The translations under genes and the position numbers were made by a program. 64,000 nucleotides of DNA from an uncultured Lachnoclostridium sp. GTDB taxonomy: Bacteria; Bacillota; Clostridia; Lachnospirales; Lachnospiraceae. Under the pieces are notes generated by a model that saw only the letters and a program-made list of their open reading frames with translations, did not search any database and was not told where the DNA came from. Positions 17,123-25,947 of this stretch are shown here, piece after piece. The DNA lies in NCBI GenBank assembly GCA_948330435.1, contig CAOJBY010000008.1, positions 68,369 through 132,368 on the forward strand, in the 5' to 3' direction. Position 1 is the stretch's first letter. Every line of letters starts with the position of its first letter.

Positions 17123-17693
17123 TTTGTTCTCCTTTCAGACGGCCCATCATCTGGTGCCGCCAATTCGTTGTTTCCTTTTCCCTTACGGCTTCATAATCCT
17201 TTTTCCTGGCCTCCACGGATGTATCCTCATAGGCCGGGAATGTTGCCACAGTAACCTCATACAATTTTACTCTTTTGACTCTCCAAACCGTAGGTTGCCC
17301 TTTTGCATGTTCCACATCCTGCTCCAAAATGTCAAAACCAAAGGAGCACTGGGTCACATCCCCACGCTTCACACGCTCATAAAGATTCACCGCATCCTGA
17401 TCTTTTGGATTAATCAAGATACTTCCCCACAGTCCCTTGTCATCAGCCTTAAGGGTAAGTGTACCTGCCGTGGTACGCCCCAGTACAAGAGTTGTATCAT
17501 GGTTCACCAATGCCCGGACATCCTTGTCAGTCTCCAAATCAAAAGCCCCTGTCTCAATGGTTTCATATGCGTCCTCCCAGAGCCAGTACTTGCTTCCAAA
17601 AACCGAAAAATATCCCTCAACATAAAGGTTCCCGTCTTCCTCTCTGGTCTGAAAGCCATTGTCCAAAGGAACCGCCGTTCTTGTGCTTATCAC
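17085..17693 (-). CDS. HK97-family prohead protease
   Basis: 202 residues. The catalytic region shows VEGYFSVFGSKYWLWEDAYETIETGAF, the His in ALVNHDTTLVLGRT, and the Ser in GDVTQCSFGFDI, the usual U35-type protease residues. It processes the capsid protein during maturation. The start is GTG in a GTGA overlap with the portal stop. The C-terminal 38 bases overlap the capsid gene. Confidence 0.9.
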   Translation of the reverse strand: MISTRTAVPLDNGFQTREEDGNLYVEGYFSVFGSKYWLWEDAYETIETGAFDLETDKDVRALVNHDTTLVLGRTTAGTLTLKADDKGLWGSILINPKDQDAVNLYERVKRGDVTQCSFGFDILEQDVEHAKGQPTVWRVKRVKLYEVTVATFPAYEDTSVEARKKDYEAVREKETTNWRHQMMGRLKGEQNGTESIDAEQTH

Positions 17694-18886
17694 TGGTCAT
17701 CACCTCCATTCAGCTTTTTTTGATCTCCTATCATGCCCCTGGGTATGTAATTTTCCAAAATTATCAGTTCATTCAGTCCGGAAAGCGGTGAAAGTCCTAT
17801 CCAGTCTCTCACTTCATTTCCCGTCATAATTCCACGGATGTATTGATCATCCGCTACGGCCGCCATGTCCTTTAAATCATAGTTGTACAAGCTCCGGGAA
17901 TTAAACCGGAAAAACAGATCCGGGCTGTATAGAAGCTTTTTACTCATTTCCTGTTCAATGCCCTGTGCTATCGGCATAATCGTAGAACTGATAAAATTAT
18001 TCCAGGCATCTCTCTTAAAGTCTCCGATGCCAAGAACAAAAGGCGGAACTCCAAGAATGGATGCAACCGTGGTTTTGTCCAGCTTCACAAAATCGGCCAG
18101 GGCAAGATCCGATAAGCTCAACGGCTTTACCTGCTCCACCGAGAACTGCTCTGCAGGTATCAGCCAGGGTTCCCCTGCACTTGCTGACCCAGCGTATTCA
18201 TTCAGAAGCTTTTTCCGCCCCTCCGGACTGGAAAATTCCTCCGTCATAGCGTCTACTTTAACGATAATTGACGGTTTCCATTTGGAGGACATAAATCCTT
18301 TTTCCGTAGCCGCTGCCTGTTTCAGATTATTGGCAACATCCGCAAGCACCACACGATATCCCGTTCCCATCCACGGATAATAATCGCCTGGATTAATGAC
18401 AAAATGTAAAACATCATCCGGATCATATTCCGTTCCTGCGATTATTACTTTATAATTCCACACTCCATCAGGTACAAAAGACACAAACCCTGACGGAACC
18501 GGATACAAATTACGCAGATATCCCCTCTCTGTTTTTGGCCATACCACGGCATTTCCATTTCCTCCGAGAAGCAGCGTTTTCACAATCCAGTGGATGAAGC
18601 TCCGTCTTGTCATATTGCTGTTTGGATTAATGTCCACTTTCCGGCTCAGCTCATTTTTAATGCGGATATCGCCATTATCCGTATTCTGCATCAAATGAAT
18701 TGTCATACTTGCCACAAGCCTTGCAATGGTATCCACGCCCGTACATATCTCGGGATTATTCGCCAGACTTACATAACCTGCACATTCCAGAGTATCCCAC
18801 CCATCTTTTGATACAAAGGCCATGCTTCTTTTCTGTTGGGGTTCAGCCCTTGCCGGTGCCATACTTCTTTTTCGTTTCCTGTTCAT
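17690..18886 (-). CDS. HK97-family portal protein
   Basis: About 398 residues forming the dodecameric DNA gate. Signatures include YVSLANNPEICTGVDTIARLVASMTIHLM, LLLGGNGNAVVWP, LGVPPFVLGIGDFKRDAWNNFI and the C-terminal NEVRDWIGLSPLSGL. The second ATG (18884-18886) has GGAGG 7 bases upstream, whereas the first lies almost on the site, so 18886 was chosen. Confidence 0.93.
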   Translation of the reverse strand: MNRKRKRSMAPARAEPQQKRSMAFVSKDGWDTLECAGYVSLANNPEICTGVDTIARLVASMTIHLMQNTDNGDIRIKNELSRKVDINPNSNMTRRSFIHWIVKTLLLGGNGNAVVWPKTERGYLRNLYPVPSGFVSFVPDGVWNYKVIIAGTEYDPDDVLHFVINPGDYYPWMGTGYRVVLADVANNLKQAAATEKGFMSSKWKPSIIVKVDAMTEEFSSPEGRKKLLNEYAGSASAGEPWLIPAEQFSVEQVKPLSLSDLALADFVKLDKTTVASILGVPPFVLGIGDFKRDAWNNFISSTIMPIAQGIEQEMSKKLLYSPDLFFRFNSRSLYNYDLKDMAAVADDQYIRGIMTGNEVRDWIGLSPLSGLNELIILENYIPRGMIGDQKKLNGGDDQ

Positions 18887-18901
18887 TTCCATTCCTCCGT
18901 T

Positions 18902-20641
18902 TTAGCTTTCTCCAAACCACTTTTTGGCTTTGTTGCTTTTTTCCATATTCGCCAGATAGCGGACACACCCAAAGACGGATGCATCAAAGAGATCGATCCT
19001 GTGCTCTTCCTGAATTTTTTCGTACTGGATCATATCATCCGTCTTCTCAACCGCCCTTACGTTCTCCACGCAATATTCATAAGCCTGATTATGGAGATAA
19101 TAAAAATTTCCATCCTTGGCCTGCTTTTCAATATGCCGGAAACCCTCCGATTTGAGATAGTAGTACTGGGGCTGATCTATGATGTTAAATCCGGCATTCT
19201 TCATGCCGATAAAATACTCCCGGCAAAACTTCCTATCATGTCCCACCTGTTTGATCCGGAATCCCATCTTTTTCATTTTGATAAACCAATTGACCACATC
19301 CGAAGCGTTGACCGTAGGCGAGTTACACATGGTCAAAACGCCGTCATCCTGCCATCCAAACAGCGGAATTCCATCTTCATCCGCTTTCCGATGGGCGGCA
19401 ACGATGGGGAAAAAGGCATGAGCTATCACAATATCTACTCCCTGATAATGTCCATACAAAGCCGACGTTGTAAGATCGTGAAGCTTTGACAAGTCCGCCC
19501 CGCCAAACCAATCTATAGGCATCCGGGCCAGTTGCTCCAAGGTCCAGTTGTACTTTTGATCGCTTCGCTTAAATTCATCCAAATCAAAATACGCTTTCAT
19601 GGCACTGGTGTATATGTTCAGGCTCCGGCTCAAAAAATCTTTCCTTTGCTGGGGATCGTTCTGTGCCTGGAGGGATTCCTGCATAATGTCAGCTGGCCGG
19701 ATCGTTCTTCCATAAGAGGGATTGGCTTTTTCTTGCTGCTCTGCGTTTGTGTAATCTACATCTCCTTTTTCATCCTTGTCTGCTCTGGACACGAAGCAAA
19801 AAAGAGAATCATCTTCTACGGTTCCGGACACCACCTTGACCGCATAATCTAAGCGTCTGTAACAGAAACTGTTGATCTCATCTCCTGCCGTAGTAATTCC
19901 AATCATGAGCTTGTTTGTGTAGGCTTTCATAGCCTCTTTAAACCGGTTATACTGAGACGCTTTTTTAAAGGCATGAATCTCATCCGCAATAGCAATATTG
20001 CAGTTAAAAGAGTCCTGTGCATCCGGATTGGATGCCAGGGCTTCAATATGGATGCTCCCCACTGGCCGACCGTCATCATCTAAAAATTGATAGCTGATCG
20101 AATGCTCCGCATTGTTATTAAGCACCCGAAAGTCCTCTATCATTTCCTTTGCCCGCAGGCTATGTAAAATAAATTCAAAGGACTGGCAAGCCTGCTTCTG
20201 GGAGGCTGCGACAATATAAATAGTTGCACCAGACTTTCTCTCCAGAATTGACAGGCCCCAGGCCAGACCCGCAATAAAGGTTGTCTTTCCGTTTTTTCTG
20301 GGAATAAAAATGAACGCCTCTTTGTAACGGCGTTCATGGGTGCCCTTATAGTAAAATCCAACCAGGTTATAAACAATGAATATCTGCCAGTCCTGCAGCA
20401 ACAACGGAGTATTCATCAAAGATCGGCCCTCTAAATCTTCGCCCTGCTTATGGACCATCGTCTTTTCAATAATTCCGATTACAAGATCCGGTTCCCTGGT
20501 CCGCAGTTCCAGGTCCTCACGTTTCAAGTCACGCCGGAATCTGGCACAGGCCAGGACTATTTCTTTGCCTACTTTCTTGTTTCCTGACAGCACTTCGTCC
20601 ACATACTGAAATGCTGTCTCTTTATAGCTTTTAGCCGCCAA
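18902..20641 (-). CDS. Terminase large subunit
   Basis: 579-residue DNA-packaging motor. The N-terminal ATPase has Walker A-like FIPRKNGKTTFIAG, Walker B-like NIAIADEIHAF, and coupling motif GITTAGDE. The C-terminal nuclease part has FGGADLSKLHDLTT and the acidic C-terminal TDDMIQYEKIQEEHRIDLFDASVFGCVRYL. It belongs to the group that pairs with P27-type small subunits and HK97-type heads. It overlaps the small subunit gene by 11 bases. Confidence 0.94.
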   Translation of the reverse strand: MAAKSYKETAFQYVDEVLSGNKKVGKEIVLACARFRRDLKREDLELRTREPDLVIGIIEKTMVHKQGEDLEGRSLMNTPLLLQDWQIFIVYNLVGFYYKGTHERRYKEAFIFIPRKNGKTTFIAGLAWGLSILERKSGATIYIVAASQKQACQSFEFILHSLRAKEMIEDFRVLNNNAEHSISYQFLDDDGRPVGSIHIEALASNPDAQDSFNCNIAIADEIHAFKKASQYNRFKEAMKAYTNKLMIGITTAGDEINSFCYRRLDYAVKVVSGTVEDDSLFCFVSRADKDEKGDVDYTNAEQQEKANPSYGRTIRPADIMQESLQAQNDPQQRKDFLSRSLNIYTSAMKAYFDLDEFKRSDQKYNWTLEQLARMPIDWFGGADLSKLHDLTTSALYGHYQGVDIVIAHAFFPIVAAHRKADEDGIPLFGWQDDGVLTMCNSPTVNASDVVNWFIKMKKMGFRIKQVGHDRKFCREYFIGMKNAGFNIIDQPQYYYLKSEGFRHIEKQAKDGNFYYLHNQAYEYCVENVRAVEKTDDMIQYEKIQEEHRIDLFDASVFGCVRYLANMEKSNKAKKWFGES

Positions 20642-20993
20642 GCTCCGCCAGAGCCTCCGCTAATCCGCTTCGCTTTTTAGGCTTCATAGATTTTTCATCT
20701 ATTTTCTTTAGCCCTGCAGGAGTAAGTCCAAGATCTCGCCAGTAGGCAAGGGCCGATTTGTTCAAATCATCCCACAGGATAATTGCCGGGTTTTTTACCA
20801 GATTGGTTGAGCCTCCCTTGTTGGTGTACGGAATCAGGGGGACGGATCCATAGTCCTCATATGCCTGGGCCGCTTCGTCCCGCTTCTCCAGAATCTGTGC
20901 AAGAGTCAGGATCGTATAATCAAAGTAAGGCCGATATGTTCCGGCTTCCTCACATGCTTTCTCAATTTTCTTCACCCATGTTACTGCTTTCAT
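20631..20993 (-). CDS. Terminase small subunit (P27 family)
   Basis: 120 residues that recognise phage DNA for packaging. The pattern KIEKACEEAGTYRPYFDYTILTLAQILEKRDEAAQAYEDYGS...NKGGSTNLVKNPAIILWDDLNKSALAYWRDLGLTPAGLKKI is the P27-type small terminase family. It is directly upstream of the large subunit. About 65 bases before it are without a gene; no cos-like feature was recognised there. Confidence 0.88.
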   Translation of the reverse strand: MKAVTWVKKIEKACEEAGTYRPYFDYTILTLAQILEKRDEAAQAYEDYGSVPLIPYTNKGGSTNLVKNPAIILWDDLNKSALAYWRDLGLTPAGLKKIDEKSMKPKKRSGLAEALAELGG

Positions 20994-21058
20994 ACAGCCC
21001 CCTTTCCAGGTTACCCCCCTTTTATCAAAAATTCTGCGTATTTAGAAGAGTAGCCCAT

Positions 21059-21502
21059 TCACCGGTCTCCCGGGGCAATGTCCAGATTCTTCTGACCAGG
21101 GGGGTATTCTAAAATAATTTTATTCCTGGACGCCCATTGAATCACATCATAGATTCTGCCTAACAATCTCGTCCGCTTATGCTGAATAGTTACTACTCTT
21201 TTTGTCTGATATTCATGCCGCATAATAATTATCTTGTCCGGCTTTATCTCTTCAACCTCTTCAATGCTGGGAGCTGCCCGTATAATGATAATGTTTTCAG
21301 CGTACTCCCTTGCATTGCGATAAAACCCAAAGGCAATATCATTTGCCATTCTTATTGCAGCATCATGCCGTTCTTCATGCGGATTCTGCAATCTGAAAGC
21401 AGATGCAAGATAATCCAAGTCATAGCACAAGCCATCCCTCAAATGATTCTTTGCATAGCTTGTCTTTCCCGTACTCGGCAATCCAATAACCAATGTAACC
21501 AT
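21059..21502 (-). CDS. P-loop nucleotide-binding protein (kinase-like)
   Basis: 147 residues. Walker A is at the N-terminus (MVTLVIGLPSTGKTSYAKNHL) and an Asp-rich segment YDLDYLASAF follows, like small zeta-toxin or polynucleotide-kinase-type P-loop proteins. The middle (ENIIIIRAAPSIEEVEEI) carries a hydrophobic strand. The GGAGG site lies inside the longer frame, so the start was put at 21502. Such genes are common just upstream of phage terminases, but the substrate is unknown. Confidence 0.7.
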   Translation of the reverse strand: MVTLVIGLPSTGKTSYAKNHLRDGLCYDLDYLASAFRLQNPHEERHDAAIRMANDIAFGFYRNAREYAENIIIIRAAPSIEEVEEIKPDKIIIMRHEYQTKRVVTIQHKRTRLLGRIYDVIQWASRNKIILEYPPGQKNLDIAPGDR

Positions 21503-21517
21503 GTCAACCTCCAAAAT

Positions 21518-21763
21518 TTAGTATCTGCTCCAGAAGCTTTTCGCTTTCTCCGGATGTGCTTTATTGTGACAGCCTGTACACAGGCTAATCAGGTTATCAT
21601 TCTCAAAGGCCAGTTCCGGGTATTCATCTACGTGCTTAATGTGATGAACCGTGGATGCTTCTACAGTCCTGCCATATCTCCTGCACCACTGGCAGAGGTA
21701 GTTGTCTCTTCTCAATATTTGTTCACGCTTCCGTTTCCAGCGTGATGACTTATAATCAAACAC
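21518..21763 (-). CDS. HNH endonuclease
   Basis: About 81 residues with a complete HNH motif: CQWCRRYGRTVEASTVHHIKHVDEYPELAFENDNLISLCTGCHNKAHPEK, including two CxxC zinc pairs. HNH proteins beside HK97-type terminases assist DNA cleavage for packaging. The start is debatable: GTG at 21763 has AGGAG 7 bases upstream, a TTG at 21817 has a distant site, and an overlapping ATG frame at 21831 encodes a plausible N-terminus in another frame (see findings). Confidence 0.85.
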   Translation of the reverse strand: MFDYKSSRWKRKREQILRRDNYLCQWCRRYGRTVEASTVHHIKHVDEYPELAFENDNLISLCTGCHNKAHPEKAKSFWSRY

Positions 21764-21847
21764 TTGTATGCTCCTCGGCTGTTCCTTGGCAGCGGACGCT
21801 TGGGATCCTGCTGCCAATGTGCTTTTCTCATGCTCCCCCTTTGGGAA

Positions 21848-21881
21848 TCCTGCCCTGTCTGGGTTTCAACAGGGCAGGTAT
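21848..21881. other. Inverted repeat upstream of the HNH gene
   Basis: CCTGCCCTGT ... ACAGGGCAGG forms a strong hairpin in the leader between the late activator and the HNH/terminase genes. There is no T run on either side, so it is unlikely to be a terminator. It could be a processing or regulatory hairpin of the late transcript. Confidence 0.45.
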
Positions 21882-21972
21882 GGAGGTATGAAAAAAGGCA
21901 CTGGACTTTCCTCCAACGCCTTTCTCATGATACTATAATATCACACTTGACATGGAAAGTTGGATCATCTTT

Positions 21973-22389
21973 TCATATTTCCCCTATTTTTTTCCCAACA
22001 TTCCTTACAAATTTATGCGATATCCTTCGTAATTGTCCCTCCTTATAATCAACAAACTCTTCCATCCGAAGATAAGGCATATTTCGTCTTCGGTCCGACC
22101 AGAATCTTATTCTTACTACTTTCTGGTGTTCTGGAATCAATTCATTGTATACAGTTTCCACCGCCTCAATTTCTCTATGTAATCTTTCTATTCTTGGCAA
22201 AGTCAATTTTAATGCTACTTTCTCAGTCGGTTTTCTCACATCATTACTTAATACATTACAAACAAAAGGACTTTCACTTCTTGCTCCAACTAAGTCTTTA
22301 TATATACCCTCATATTCTTTCTTAGATTCAGGATAGCGGCGAATAACCCGTTCGATTATGGCCCAACTATCTCTTGGTATTCTCCCCAT
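21973..22389 (-). CDS. ArpU/RinA-type late transcription regulator
   Basis: 138 residues of the ArpU/RinA-like phage regulator group, which has a sigma-70 region 4-like C-terminal helix-turn-helix and turns on packaging and structural genes. Visible features: RRYPESKKEYEGIYKDL at the N-terminus, IEAVETVYNELIPEHQKVVRIRFW, then a basic RMEEFVDYKEGQLRRISHKFV recognition region. Its position between replication and terminase genes fits a late switch. The start at 22389 has AAAGGG about 10 bases upstream. Confidence 0.8.
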   Translation of the reverse strand: MGRIPRDSWAIIERVIRRYPESKKEYEGIYKDLVGARSESPFVCNVLSNDVRKPTEKVALKLTLPRIERLHREIEAVETVYNELIPEHQKVVRIRFWSDRRRNMPYLRMEEFVDYKEGQLRRISHKFVRNVGKKIGEI

Positions 22390-22403
22390 TCTTATCATCC
22401 CTT

Positions 22404-22835
22404 TCAGTTAAATGGCAACTCGTCATCAATCCCATCTGGTATATTCATGAAGCCATCATCATCCGGAGCTTCCTGCCTACCTCCATTTTCAACAGCTTCT
22501 CGCTCCTCCAGAGCCTTTTTACTCTCCGCAAACTCCTGTGATTCAATTACGACATCCGTTGTGTAAACTTTATGACCATCACGATTTGTATAGCTTCCAG
22601 TTTGAATTCTTCCGGTAATTGCTATTTTAATACCCTGCCGTAAGTACTTTTCCGCAAATTCTCCTTGTTTTCTGAAAGCCACACAACTGATAAAGTCAGC
22701 CGTTTGCTCACCATCTTTGCGGAATCCACGGTCAACCGCCAGGGTATACCTTGCTATTGCCATGGGTTCCTCCCCCTGTGAATATCGAACATCCGGATCC
22801 CTGGTTAATCTTCCTATCAATATTACCTTGTTCAT
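22404..22835 (-). CDS. ssb: Single-stranded DNA-binding protein
   Basis: 143 residues with the OB-fold signature MNKVILIGRLTRDPDVRYSQGE, TADFISCVAFRKQGEFAEKYLRQGIKIAITGRIQTGSYTNRDGHKVYTTDVV and an acidic tail ending DDELPFN, the usual partner-docking tip. The AAGGAGG site precedes the ATG at 22833-22835, so 22 upstream codons are not part of the protein. It lies directly downstream of the iteron cluster. Confidence 0.95.
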   Translation of the reverse strand: MNKVILIGRLTRDPDVRYSQGEEPMAIARYTLAVDRGFRKDGEQTADFISCVAFRKQGEFAEKYLRQGIKIAITGRIQTGSYTNRDGHKVYTTDVVIESQEFAESKKALEEREAVENGGRQEAPDDDGFMNIPDGIDDELPFN

Positions 22836-22852
22836 TTCTTTTCCTCCTTTTG

Positions 22853-23111
22853 TGACAACCCAGTGACAGGTAAATGACAACTTTTTCTTTTTCCCTGTCA
22901 CTCCATAAATCCTTTATTTTCAAGCTTTTTTCTTTCTTTTTTTATATAAATGACAACTATGACAGGTATTTACAACTCTTAAATGATTTTTATTTTTATT
23001 CGCATGTAAGAATTAAAAAAAGCTGTCATTTCTGTCATTCCTGTCATTTTCCCTATAAAATCAGCCTTTTTTAACATGCTTACCTGTCACAAACCTGTCA
23101 TTGACCTGTCA
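22853..23111. repeat. TGTCA/TGACA iteron-like cluster (candidate replication origin)
   Basis: Twelve copies of TGTCA or its complement TGACA, often extended to CCTGTCA, at 22853, 22864, 22875, 22896, 22951, 22960, 23024, 23033, 23042, 23085, 23096 and 23107. Two sub-arrays are regularly spaced: 9 bases apart (23024-23046) and 11 bases apart (23085-23111; also 22853-22879). The stretch between is very AT-rich. It lies between the SF3 helicase and ssb genes, as expected for a phage origin or a binding array of a replication protein. Confidence 0.7.
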
Positions 23112-24899
23112 CCGACTGGTATTTGCAAAGGGAAGTTCCTGCTGCCCTTCTTCATCCAGCTCCAGGAATCCCTCTTCCTTAAGTGCTATCCCTACAAAAT
23201 AACGCCCATTGCTTTTACGTTTTGAATGGTATCCCCGTTCTTCCAGCATCCTATAGAACGTTCCGGAACTATATTCCTTACGCCCATATTCCCCACAGTA
23301 TTTTCTATATTCACCATATAGCACGTCTCTTTTTATTAACGTATCAGAATTTGTTCGGACAACCGTCTCATCCATAAACGCCTTGACACTGTCCGCTGCT
23401 CTATATAGTTCTTCAACCTGTCTTTTGCTATTATCACTTTCCGTAAATCTCCCATCCTGGTACAATACCCGCAGATGTAGTAACGCCATCCAGATAAGAT
23501 ACTGCACTTCCTCCACTAGCTTATCCTTTAAGTCGGGATCAACAGCTTTCGGCTTCACATTCATCTCCAGAATGAGAAGTCTCCTGTAAAATGCACTGGT
23601 TTTTTCATCCAGATTTAGAGGAATCTTATTGGCCGAGAACAGTAATTTGGCATAACTGGTAAAGGCTTTTGGATCTCTGCCCTTCCTCTCGTACATCAAA
23701 GTATCCTCACCCGTAACCTTTTTAATCGTATCCACACTGCTCAGCGGTGCACTCTCAATATCAGCACAAGCATTCAAAAGCTTCCCCATCAGCTCCGCAG
23801 GATAAAATCTTTGATTAATGTTCTCCAGAGACACGGTGGAGTAATTCCGCTTTCCTATCAGATTCTGCACCAGGGAAACAATCACCGACTTTCCCGTTCC
23901 TCCATCCCCTTTTAATATCAAAAACTTCTGGAATTTTGAGTCGGCGGTCATGCAATAGCCTATGTATTGCATAAGCATCGTTTGATCCTGCTTATCCGGA
24001 ATCGCCTCTTGCAAATACGCTATGGTCTGGGGTCCTGCTGCCTCTAGGCTTTTTCTTACATCTAGCTCCAATACATGCGGAATCTGATTGATGGAATAGT
24101 ATTCCGGCTTATGTGTCTTCATTTTCCAGCCTATTGGATCAAACATGCAATTTCTAAAATTGATCCAATGTTTTGGATAAGCGTTAAGCTCCTCCAACCG
24201 CTTCTGTACCTTTTTCTGCATTATCAAAAGCAAATATATAGATTTTATAATGTTGCTTTTTAATAAATATTTAGGTATCAGCTTCTGGATGGCATCTTTC
24301 AGATATATTCCGCCCTCATCCATGATGTACACACCATGTTCGTAGATATATGGTTGTTCATCCATCACAAAAAACGGAATCGAATCCATAATATATTCCA
24401 CAATCTCAGAATCATAAACTCCGATAACTTCGCCTGTTTTTCCGTATTTCAAAAACCGTTCCTTATTTACTAATTCTTCGGAGTCTTCACCCTCAAAACG
24501 ACGAATATAATCTAATAGAAATTTTTCAAGTTCTGGCTGTTTATCATACTTGCCCAGATATTCCCTGTTTCTGAATATATGCCATCCCTGCTTGCAATCA
24601 TATCCCGCTGCATTTATGCCGAATGCAAGTCGCTCATTGCTCTGTCTGGAGAGACAGGACAAAACAAAATGATATCCGTTCAGCATTACTCCTTCGAACG
24701 TCTCAGCATGACCCTTTAAATAATCAATTAAGCCATCCACCGAAAAACAATTCTCATTTTCTGCGTCCAGATATATGCAACGCATATTAAGGGATAAAAT
24801 ATTAATAGCAATATCTGTATTGTCCACCACGAACAGGTAACTTGCACTTACCGTGGGCGGAGTATCCCTTACCCACGCTTCAAACATCTTTTTGTTCAT
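23109..24899 (-). CDS. Phage/plasmid SF3 helicase (P4/D5 primase-helicase family)
   Basis: 596 residues. The C-terminal half is an SF3 helicase with Walker A GDGGTGKSVI (331-340), then RFYPAELMGKLLNACADIE, KKVTGEDTLMYERKGRDPKAF, KLLFSANKIPLNLDEKTSAFYRRLLILEM, followed by a D5-type winged-helix C-terminus. The N-terminal about 200 residues do not show an obvious archaeo-eukaryotic primase motif, so priming may come from elsewhere. It likely unwinds DNA at the iteron cluster next to its 3' end. The gene ends LPFANTSR. Confidence 0.88.
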   Translation of the reverse strand: MNKKMFEAWVRDTPPTVSASYLFVVDNTDIAINILSLNMRCIYLDAENENCFSVDGLIDYLKGHAETFEGVMLNGYHFVLSCLSRQSNERLAFGINAAGYDCKQGWHIFRNREYLGKYDKQPELEKFLLDYIRRFEGEDSEELVNKERFLKYGKTGEVIGVYDSEIVEYIMDSIPFFVMDEQPYIYEHGVYIMDEGGIYLKDAIQKLIPKYLLKSNIIKSIYLLLIMQKKVQKRLEELNAYPKHWINFRNCMFDPIGWKMKTHKPEYYSINQIPHVLELDVRKSLEAAGPQTIAYLQEAIPDKQDQTMLMQYIGYCMTADSKFQKFLILKGDGGTGKSVIVSLVQNLIGKRNYSTVSLENINQRFYPAELMGKLLNACADIESAPLSSVDTIKKVTGEDTLMYERKGRDPKAFTSYAKLLFSANKIPLNLDEKTSAFYRRLLILEMNVKPKAVDPDLKDKLVEEVQYLIWMALLHLRVLYQDGRFTESDNSKRQVEELYRAADSVKAFMDETVVRTNSDTLIKRDVLYGEYRKYCGEYGRKEYSSGTFYRMLEERGYHSKRKSNGRYFVGIALKEEGFLELDEEGQQELPFANTSR

Positions 24900-24909
24900 C
24901 TCTTATTCC

Positions 24910-25947
24910 CTATAGGAATTGTTTCAGCAAATCCCTGGAACTTCCTTTCTTCTTTTCCGGCTTCTTCACCTTTGCAAACAAATCCAACCCCTCACCCATC
25001 GGGTTCACGTTGACCGCATTCAGACTTTCCACGAGGGCTTTCTGATTCTCCATGGCTTTTTCTTTAATCTTTTCCATGCGTGAGAATGGAAATCTCAATC
25101 CACTAAGGCAGCATATGGTCTGTTCGCCCTCGAAGCCCTGAAAGATGTCGTATGCGGTCCCAAACTCGGCCTGTAAAGTTTGCAGATTAATCACCGCCTG
25201 GGATCCTGCTGCCAGCACGGCCACATACTTTACCGCCTTTACCTCGTCCAGTTCCGCAAATATCCCCTTACGCAAGTGCTCTATCACTCTGGCCGTTGTG
25301 GTGTCCTGCCTGGAGGTCCGGCTGATAATCGCTGCTCCCCTGGTGCTCAGAACCTCCTTGATTTCCGCCCGGTCAATATTTCCAAGGGCACTGGCCTTTT
25401 TCTCCGGAATGCTGATAAAGTTATTTAAAAGTCCTGCGAAAATGTCATTCAGCTTCATTTTCCCTTTCCCGGAATTATTGTCAATAAAAAAGCATGCTCC
25501 TATTTCCTCTATTTCCGCCAGCTCCCTAACGCAATCCCACGCATTCACATGCGTCTTTACGGATTCGTTTTCGTCCGGAAGAATCGTGATCGCTCCTGCT
25601 ATCTTATCCAGCTCCTGCTCCAATACGGTTGTGAGCACCGGACCAATCCCGGAACCCGTCCCACCTCCTGCAGAAAAAATGGTAAATACCAATTTTTGAG
25701 GAACCTTGTCGGATACTTCTTTTATAACCTTTTCAAGATTCTGAGCCAGAAGCTTCTTTGCCTTTGTCCGGTCTTTGTTGCATCCATCACCGCCTTTCAG
25801 ATGATACTTATGAGCCGCATCCGGAAGTGTCTTCAAATCCTCATCGGATGTGTTTATGTACAAAACCGTATAGCCCATCTTCTCAAACAGCTTCCCAATG
25901 TTCCCTCCTGCCTGTCCAATTGCTACAAATCCAATTTCCTTTTTCAT
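24910..25947 (-). CDS. Tubulin/FtsZ-superfamily GTPase (TubZ/PhuZ-like)
   Basis: 345 residues. The nucleotide-binding loop T1 reads GFVAIGQAGGNIGKL (6-20); the tubulin signature FSAGGGTGSGIGP is at 91-103; the catalytic T7 loop GNIDRAEIKEVLSTRGAAIISR is at 189-210, with N190, D192 and E195 matching FtsZ NxDxxD. The C-terminus is basic (KVKKPEKKKGSSRDLLKQFL), like TubZ tails that bind TubR-centromere complexes. It is not the cell-division FtsZ: the sequence is divergent, lacks the FtsZ C-terminal peptide, and the gene is coupled by ATGA overlap to a small winged-helix gene as in tubRZ operons. It is expected to form filaments that move or position phage DNA. Confidence 0.85.
   Translation of the reverse strand: MKKEIGFVAIGQAGGNIGKLFEKMGYTVLYINTSDEDLKTLPDAAHKYHLKGGDGCNKDRTKAKKLLAQNLEKVIKEVSDKVPQKLVFTIFSAGGGTGSGIGPVLTTVLEQELDKIAGAITILPDENESVKTHVNAWDCVRELAEIEEIGACFFIDNNSGKGKMKLNDIFAGLLNNFISIPEKKASALGNIDRAEIKEVLSTRGAAIISRTSRQDTTTARVIEHLRKGIFAELDEVKAVKYVAVLAAGSQAVINLQTLQAEFGTAYDIFQGFEGEQTICCLSGLRFPFSRMEKIKEKAMENQKALVESLNAVNVNPMGEGLDLFAKVKKPEKKKGSSRDLLKQFL

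Noticed and set aside
22853..23111. CRISPR array
   Set aside because: The repeated unit is only 5-7 bases with variable short spacing and both orientations; no spacers of 30-40 bases, and no cas genes in the window.
24910..25947. Chromosomal ftsZ
   Set aside because: The sequence is divergent and phage-located, coupled to a TubR-like gene rather than ftsA, and lacks the FtsZ C-terminal peptide.
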